A DNA stretch of 64,000 bases, taken from assembly GCF_900637975.1 (NCBI RefSeq), contig NZ_LR134477.1:2418001-2482000 (forward strand). Direction: 5' to 3'. Shown piece after piece: positions 60,166 through 64,000 of this stretch. Numbering within the stretch: position 1 is the stretch's first letter; each line of letters begins with the position of its first letter. The translations under genes were made by a program, and so were the position numbers. The notes beneath the pieces are model-generated. The model had not been told where the DNA came from. It worked only from the letters and a program-made list of their open reading frames with translations, and made no database searches. This DNA comes from Actinomyces viscosus. Lineage in GTDB: Bacteria; Actinomycetota; Actinomycetes; Actinomycetales; Actinomycetaceae.

Positions 60166-60831
60166 TCAGCTGAGGCGGGCGGCGAGCTCGTCACTGACCC
60201 GTTCGACGACCTCAAGGGTGTCGACGAAGTCGGCCATGGTGCCGTACCAGGGGTCGGGGACGTTGAGGACGCTGCGGGAGGCCCGACTCGCGGCGACGTC
60301 CTCGGCCTGCCGGGCCGCGGTGGGGTCGAGCTCGCGGTACATGCGGATCCGGGAGGGATCCGCTCCCAGGCCGGCGGCGCGGCGCTGGAGGACGTTCCAG
60401 TGCGAGTCAGTCATGGCCAGCAGGAGGTCGGCCTCGACGATCTCGGCGTCGGTGACGCGGTGGGCGGTGTGGGAGGTGATGGCGATGTCCGTGGCGCGTG
60501 AGACGTCGTCGGCGCCGGTGCCGTAGCCGGCCTCGTTCAGGACGCGGCGGGCGCGGGAGTCGATGGGGTTTCCGCGCTCCTCGTCGGAGACGCCGGCGGA
60601 GGTGACGACCACGCCGCCTGGCCCGGAGTCCGGGGCGCCCGCGGCGGCGAGGCGGTCGCGCAGGACGATCTCTGCCATGGCCGAGCGGCAGATGTTGCCG
60701 GTGCACACCATGACCACCGAATAGGGCCCGGAGCCCCGACGGTCCGGCAGAGGCGCCGTTTGTGCGGCGGAGGCGGGCGAGGAGGCAGCGGCAACGGAGG
60801 CCGACTCGGTGCTGGCGTCAGGGGTAGTCAC
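60166..60831 (-). CDS. Low-molecular-weight protein tyrosine phosphatase
   Basis: 221 aa from the GTG at 60831. The P-loop is VMVCTGNICRSAMAE (Cys43, Arg49), the acid loop LNVPDPWYGTMADF; this completes the LMW-PTPase active site. A 35-residue unordered N-terminus precedes it. In Actinobacteria these phosphatases act on tyrosine-phosphorylated proteins, often in surface polysaccharide control; no such partner is visible here. Confidence 0.92.
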   Translation of the reverse strand: MTTPDASTESASVAAASSPASAAQTAPLPDRRGSGPYSVVMVCTGNICRSAMAEIVLRDRLAAAGAPDSGPGGVVVTSAGVSDEERGNPIDSRARRVLNEAGYGTGADDVSRATDIAITSHTAHRVTDAEIVEADLLLAMTDSHWNVLQRRAAGLGADPSRIRMYRELDPTAARQAEDVAASRASRSVLNVPDPWYGTMADFVDTLEVVERVSDELAARLS

Positions 60832-60939
60832 GCCCTGAGCCTTGCGCACGCCCCGGGCACCTGTCCACCGGCCTGGCCCTGGCGCGCCGGCACCCCACAT
60901 CCCGGGCCACCGCCGAGGCCGACTCACCAGCCACCACAC

Positions 60940-61069
60940 GGCCGGGGACATTCTGCCCGGCCGGGTGCGTGCGGTGCGCGAACGGGGACATGTCACACCG
61001 TCGGGTGCAGAATTCCTGTCCCCGCCGGCGTCGAATGTCCCCGGCCGCAGTGGAATGTCCCCGCCGGCG
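60940..61069. repeat. GGGGACAT palindromic repeat, copy 6
   Basis: GGCCGGGGACATTCTGCCCG, ACGGGGACATGTCACACCG, GGGTGCAGAATTCCTGTCCCC and two closing units (GAATGTCCCCGG, GAATGTCCCCGC). Between pheA and the phosphatase gene. Confidence 0.86.
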
Positions 61070-61091
61070 ACGCGAGCAGGGGCGGGCAGGA

Positions 61092-62036
61092 CTACAGCGC
61101 GCGGCCGTCGAGGACGTCGGCGACCCAGGAGCGGGCCACGACGAAGTCCTTGTCGCTGGTGCCGGCCAGCACCGCCGTCGGGCGGGCGTCCAGCCGCGGG
61201 TAGGAGCCCAGGAACCGCACCACCGGGCAGGTGCGGTGCAGCCCGATGAGGGCGGCCTGGACCCGCTCCTCGCGCACGTGCCCCTCGACGTCGATGGAGA
61301 AGCGATAGCGCCCCAGGGAGTCGCCCACGGGCCGGGACTCGATGCGCGAGAGGTTGACGCCGCGGGCGCTGAACTGCTCGAGCATGTCCAGCAGGGCGCC
61401 GGAGCGGTCGTGCGGGAGCTGGACGAGGAGGGTGGTCTTGTCGGCGCCGGTGGGCTCGCCCACGCGGCCGGGCTGGGTGACCTTGACGAAGCGCGTGACG
61501 GCGTCGGGGTTGTCCGCCACTCCACCGGCGATGACCTCCAGCCCGTACTCCTTGGCGGCCAGCGGGTTGCACAGGACGGCCTGGAAGCCGGTGTCCTCGG
61601 TCGAGGAGGCCAGCGCGCGGGCGGGCGCCGAGGTGGAGGTCCCGGCCACGTAGACCGCCTCGGGCAGGTTGAGGTGGACCCAGCCGCGGCACTGCGCCCA
61701 GGCGTGCGGGTGGGTGGAGATGGCGCGCACATCCTCCAGGCGGGTGCCGGGGCGGCCGGCCAGGACGAAGGTGATCGGGACGGCCATCTCGGCGGCGATG
61801 ACCAGGGGCGTGGAGGCCACCAGGCTGTCCAGCGTGGCGTTGACGCCGCCCTCGACGGAGTTCTCGATGGGCACAACCGCGGCCTCCACCGTGCGCTCGC
61901 GCAGGTGGTCCAGGGCGGTGGGCACGTCCGGGCAGGGGTCGAGCTCGACGTTGACAGGGGCGACCTGGCGCAGCGCCATCTCGGTGAAGGTGCCGGCCGG
62001 CCCCAGGAAGGACCAGAGCGGAGCGGGAGCAGTCAT
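61092..62036 (-). CDS. pheA: Prephenate dehydratase
   Basis: 314 aa starting MTAPAPLWSFLGPAGTFTEM. Converts prephenate to phenylpyruvate. PDT domain: FLGPAGTFTEMAL, VVPIENSVEGGVNATLDSLV and DTGFQAVLCNPLAAKEYGLE. The ACT regulatory domain (about residues 205-285) holds GALLDMLEQFSARGVNLSRI with ESRP, the phenylalanine-binding motif, so feedback inhibition by Phe is expected. The open frame extends far upstream of this ATG, but the sequence there is not protein-like. Confidence 0.95.
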   Translation of the reverse strand: MTAPAPLWSFLGPAGTFTEMALRQVAPVNVELDPCPDVPTALDHLRERTVEAAVVPIENSVEGGVNATLDSLVASTPLVIAAEMAVPITFVLAGRPGTRLEDVRAISTHPHAWAQCRGWVHLNLPEAVYVAGTSTSAPARALASSTEDTGFQAVLCNPLAAKEYGLEVIAGGVADNPDAVTRFVKVTQPGRVGEPTGADKTTLLVQLPHDRSGALLDMLEQFSARGVNLSRIESRPVGDSLGRYRFSIDVEGHVREERVQAALIGLHRTCPVVRFLGSYPRLDARPTAVLAGTSDKDFVVARSWVADVLDGRAL

Positions 62037-62315
62037 GGGCACAGGGTAGCCAGGTCCGGGCCGGTCGGCCGGAACCGGGCTGCTCCGTGGAACGTCCGTG
62101 GAACGTGGTGGGCGCGCCGGCCCCGGTCCCGGCGGGGACGCGGCCCTCCTCCGGCCCTCCCGCAGCCGCACTGAGCCCGGCCTCGGCAGGAGTCGCTCCG
62201 CGCCGGCGAGCACCCCGCTACCGCCCCCGCCGCTGAGGGCCACGCCCGCGGAGTCGCTCCGCGCCGGCGGGCGCCCCACCTCCCGTAGCCGCACCGGGCC
62301 TGGCAGGCTGGGGCC

Positions 62316-63236
62316 ATGAGCGTTTTCCGCAAGCACGACGACGGCCCGGTCTCCACCGCCCTGGAGGCCCAGGGCCTGACCTGGCTCGCCGAGGCGATGC
62401 CCGACGGCGGCGCGCACGTGGTCCCGGTGACCAGCAGCCCGGGCTGGCTGGAGGAGCCGCGGCTGACGACGACGAGCGTGACGCCGGCCGGGGCGGAGGC
62501 CTTCGGGCGGGCGCTGGCCGTCACCCACGCGGCGGGCGCCCCGGCCTTCGGGGCGGCGCCTCCCGGGTGGGACGGCCGCGCGCAGATGGGCCGCTCGGAC
62601 ATCCGCCTGCGACCGCACGCCGCGGAGGAGGGCGAGCCGCGCCGCTGGGGCGAGTTCTACGCCGAGGACCGGATCCTGCCCTACCTGCAGCCCGGTCGGG
62701 ACAACGGCTCCATCAGCGTCGGCGGGGCCCGCGTCATCGAGCGGCTGTGCGAGCGCCTGCGCGACGGCGACTTCGACACCGACCAGCCGGCCCTGGTGCG
62801 CACCGGCGCCCGCGAGCGCGGCGCGCGGGTGGCGGTGGCCCGCACGCACGGGGACCTGTGGTGCGGCAACGTCCTGTGGACCCCGGCCGACGAGGCCGCG
62901 CAGTGGGCGCCGCCTCGGGCCGGGCTGGGGCCGCAGGAGGAGGCCGCCGGGAGGGCTCTCGCGGGCGGTTCGGCCGGGCCGGCCACCGTGGTGGGGGTGC
63001 TCATCGACCCCATGGCGCAGGGCGCGCACGCCGAGACCGACCTGGCGGCCCTGGGGGTGTTCGGGCAGCGCTACCTGGACCGGATCTACGCGGCCTACCA
63101 CGAGGTCTCGCCGCTGGCGGCGGGCTGGCGCGAGCGGGTCGGCCTCCACTCCTGGCACATCATCATGATTCACGCCTTCCTCTTCGGCGGCGGCTATGGC
63201 GGCGAGGCGGTCGCCGTGGCCCGCCAGTACCTGTGA
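62316..63236 (+). CDS. Fructosamine kinase family protein
   Basis: 306 aa. Kinase-like fold with the catalytic loop VARTHGDLWCGNVLW and the metal-binding segment VGVLIDPMAQGAHAETDLAA, where the Asp of the DPA-type motif is present. Also VTPAGAEAFGRALAVTHAAG in the N-lobe. This family phosphorylates protein-bound or free ketosamines; the bacterial role is protein deglycation or Amadori-product use. ATG at 62316. Single gene. Confidence 0.88.
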   Translation: MSVFRKHDDGPVSTALEAQGLTWLAEAMPDGGAHVVPVTSSPGWLEEPRLTTTSVTPAGAEAFGRALAVTHAAGAPAFGAAPPGWDGRAQMGRSDIRLRPHAAEEGEPRRWGEFYAEDRILPYLQPGRDNGSISVGGARVIERLCERLRDGDFDTDQPALVRTGARERGARVAVARTHGDLWCGNVLWTPADEAAQWAPPRAGLGPQEEAAGRALAGGSAGPATVVGVLIDPMAQGAHAETDLAALGVFGQRYLDRIYAAYHEVSPLAAGWRERVGLHSWHIIMIHAFLFGGGYGGEAVAVARQYL

Positions 63237-63676
63237 GCGGTGCCGACCGCAGCGCACGCTGCGTGGCCGCTGACACCTGAGCCGTGTTGCACAAGGAGGA
63301 TGGAGCGCCCGCGCGTTCGTAGGGTAGGTCGCGAGGTCGTACCCTCTACCCCTCGAACGCGCGGCACAAGGTACGACCGCGACGTCGGCGACTGGTGAGG
63401 GAGGCCCACCCGGACACACGCAACAGGACCTAGGTCGTGTTGCGAAAGGGAACTCCAGGGGCGCTTGGGGCTGCGCGCGGGCATCCGCTCGGCCGCCAGA
63501 CCCCGTTCTCGGCGAGGAAAGTGTCCGTATGGGACGACTTTGAAACCGGCCTCCGAAAACACCCTTCACGTTTGCGCAGGTCAGAGCGTTTTGCTCGCGA
63601 GACGTTCGCTGACGCGGGCGTCAAAGTCGTCCCCTGCGGACAGTTTTCCGGCTGGGACGGCCCGTAGGCTGGTCGG
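63237..63676. repeat. Intergenic region with two inverted-repeat elements
   Basis: 440 bases without a credible gene. Bases 63301-63381 match the reverse complement of 27178-27258. Bases 63516-63543 and 63621-63648 form a roughly 28-bp imperfect inverted repeat (GTGTCCGTATGGGACGACTT against AAGTCGTCCCCTGCGGACAG), enclosing a 133-bp element. Confidence 0.65.
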
Positions 63677-64000
63677 GTGAGACCTCCACGACGCCAACAA
63701 CGCCTGGTGCGCGCGGTCGTGTACGTCCTGGTCCTGCTGGTGGTCATCGGCATGATCCTCACGATGGTGGGATCGGCCCTCGCCGCTGCGACTCCGGCGA
63801 GCCCGGCAGGAGCGGCAAGCTCAGCGGAGCAGGCGTCCTTCGCCCCGGCCGCTGCGGCCTCCCGCCTCTCCCCCGCGGCGAGCCCCGGCTCCACGTCCCC
63901 CTCCGCGGCTGCCTCCGGCGCCCCACGGGCCGACCAGCCCTCGCAGCCGGCGCCGGTCGTCGTCCTGGGCACCGGCAACCTCACCTGGGCGGACCTGCAG
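63677..64000 (+). CDS. Membrane or secreted protein, N-terminal part only
   Basis: The GTG at 63677 opens a frame that runs off the right edge (108 codons seen). A basic start and a hydrophobic helix (AVVYVLVLLVVIGMILTMVG) form a signal anchor or signal peptide. An Ala/Ser/Pro-rich linker follows, then a strand reading VVVLGTGNLTWADLQ. That strand resembles the first beta strand of an actinobacterial membrane protein group with an alkaline-phosphatase-like domain; too little is visible to be sure. Confidence 0.55.
   Translation, partial: MRPPRRQQRLVRAVVYVLVLLVVIGMILTMVGSALAAATPASPAGAASSAEQASFAPAAAASRLSPAASPGSTSPSAAASGAPRADQPSQPAPVVVLGTGNLTWADLQ

Noticed and set aside
37157..61069. Treating the GGGGACAT repeats as a CRISPR array
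   Set aside because: The copies are kilobases apart, have no regular spacers and no cas genes are visible.
62190..62275. GGAGTCGCTCCGCGCCGGCG repeated twice before the fructosamine kinase gene
   Set aside because: A short local direct duplication with no sign of regulation or mobility; noted only.
62037..63569. Upstream extension of the pheA frame
   Set aside because: The open frame runs antisense through the fructosamine kinase gene; prephenate dehydratase homology begins at the ATG at 62036.

Overview
The window looks like chromosome of a high-GC actinobacterium, most likely an oral-type Actinomyces: dense GC-rich genes, GTG starts, an ESX-like type VII secretion locus, NarL-type two-component pairs and many short interspersed palindromic repeats. 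This is inferred from gene content, without any database comparison.

Positions 1-13045 hold a type VII secretion system (T7SS). On the minus strand are a mycosin protease (cut by the left edge), EccB and a first EccD. A WXG100 pair lies on the plus strand. A second, frameshifted EccD and an RDD/proline-rich membrane protein are on the minus strand, divergent from the three-ATPase motor EccC. EccC is followed by a YbaB-like protein and an EspC-like small secreted-type protein.

Positions 13038-23740 are the accessory zone. An ISAs1-family element with a 10-bp target duplication sits between the EspC-like gene and a full-length T7SS toxin (Ntox15-like tip, SUKH immunity gene). Behind it lies a run of headless toxin modules and immunity genes: a deaminase-like tip, an unassigned tip, a clipped endonuclease and a restriction-nuclease-fold tip, plus duplicated immunity genes. 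Several modules begin inside the same conserved core of the full-length toxin. This suggests a reservoir of alternative toxin tips that could recombine with the expressed gene.

Positions 23741-34527 carry small secreted/lipoproteins, housekeeping enzymes (NAD-binding protein, glutamine amidotransferase, PNP-like protein, HrpB helicase, NTF2-like protein, TadA), a small regulator/membrane pair, tRNA-Ser(CGA), and an unknown two-gene module between 113-bp direct repeats.

Positions 34870-64000 are mostly core genes: BCCT transporter, aldo/keto reductase, two NarL-type sensor/regulator pairs, uracil phosphoribosyltransferase, an ABC/FtsX exporter, an unusual sensor kinase coupled to a SLC13 transporter, glycerate kinase, a MetNIQ methionine importer behind a SAM riboswitch, a hydrolase, a low-molecular-weight tyrosine phosphatase, prephenate dehydratase and a fructosamine-kinase-like protein. 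At least six copies of a CCGGGGACAT...ATGTCCCCGG palindromic repeat lie between these genes, with other inverted-repeat elements.
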